From: F1-60-MAGs104 sp964355975
GTDB lineage: Bacteria > Planctomycetota > Phycisphaerae > Phycisphaerales > SM1A02
Length of the DNA: 15,148 nt
Direction of reading: 5' to 3'
NCBI GenBank assembly: GCA_964355975.1
Contig: CAYHFW010000046.1
Coordinates: 1-15,148 of the forward strand
The notes beneath the pieces are model-generated. The model worked only from the letters and a program-made list of their open reading frames with translations, had not been told where the DNA came from and made no database searches. The position numbers and the translations under genes are program-made. Shown in pieces: positions 15,005-15,148 of this stretch (its first letter is position 1; every line of letters starts with the position of its first letter).

Positions 15005-15029
15005 CGCACCCGCGCTGCATTGGTGTCTT
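15005..15029. repeat. Short unit shared with the left end
   Basis: CGCACCCGCGCT followed by GCA and TTGGTGTCTT matches 255-278 apart from one substitution and a 2-versus-3-base spacer. At the left end this unit lies after the main repeat, and here it lies before it, so the units have been shuffled. It starts 17 bp after the porin stop codon. CTTGCGC (14989-14995 and 15001-15007) is also repeated with a 12-bp period. I see no clear terminator for the porin gene. Confidence 0.6.
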
Positions 15030-15047
15030 ACAGGATTGCAGTGGTTC

Positions 15048-15148
15048 GCTTGCGTACCCGCGGCGGAATCTTCGCTCGCGCGAGTTCCCGAGACGAGCAA
15101 GTCTGCGCAGCTCGGCGAGGGCTGTTTGAGCGCCGAGTGAAGCATTCC
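15048..15148. repeat. Terminal repeat, copy C (reaches window end)
   Basis: This 101-bp unit matches 151-252 in the same orientation with about five substitutions and one missing G (near 15080). Its last 39 bases match copy A (1-39) exactly. It has the perfect second stem CTCGGCG/CGCCGAG around a 13-nt loop, but the first stem is reduced by GACGAGC in place of GCCGAGC. The repeat may continue beyond the window. Three copies in 15 kb, all in intergenic positions, suggest a dispersed family in this genome. Confidence 0.85.

Noticed and set aside
1..15148. Composite transposon or genomic island bounded by direct repeats
   Set aside because: The repeats flank the window, but no transposase, integrase or tRNA end is seen, gene style is uniform throughout, and an extra repeat copy at the left end fits a dispersed family better.

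Overview
The window looks like ordinary chromosome of a planctomycete of the class Phycisphaerae. The evidence is GC-rich coding sequence, a secreted protein that ends in paired dockerin-like repeats of the type DxNGxVxGSDLAxxLAxWG, and EF-hand-like linkers of the DCDGNGKLDSCD type, both typical of that group. This assignment rests on recognised protein style, not on a marker gene.

Layout. Positions 1-344 are non-coding and filled with short composite repeats and inverted repeats; a close copy of the same element sits at the other end (15005-15148). Positions 345-3452 carry a tightly coupled minus-strand pair: a small Gly/Ser/Arg-rich hypothetical protein and a large secreted metzincin protease. 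A cation diffusion facilitator transporter is on the plus strand (3488-4426) and overlaps tail to tail with the last gene of a long minus-strand run.

That run (12785 down to 4381) holds seven genes with gaps of 9-32 bp or an overlap, so it is probably one operon: a catalytically complete aldehyde dehydrogenase, a shortened aldehyde dehydrogenase-like protein without catalytic residues, a TolC-type outer-membrane factor, a long HlyD/MacA-type periplasmic adaptor, a secreted ThuA-domain protein, and two paralogous multi-pass membrane proteins. No ABC or RND pump for the adaptor/outer-membrane pair lies in the window.

On the plus strand from 12862 a polyphosphate-glucokinase-like ROK kinase is followed by an OprB-type carbohydrate porin, a plausible sugar uptake and phosphorylation pair.

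The most interesting point is the aldehyde dehydrogenase pair. The first protein stops before the usual C-terminal strand; the second is a degenerate ALDH domain that ends in a sequence resembling that strand. Together they look like a two-gene version of the two-domain ALDH16 family. The terminal repeats, with copy-specific alternative hairpins, are the second point of interest. I see no phage, transposase, CRISPR, tRNA or rRNA sequence.
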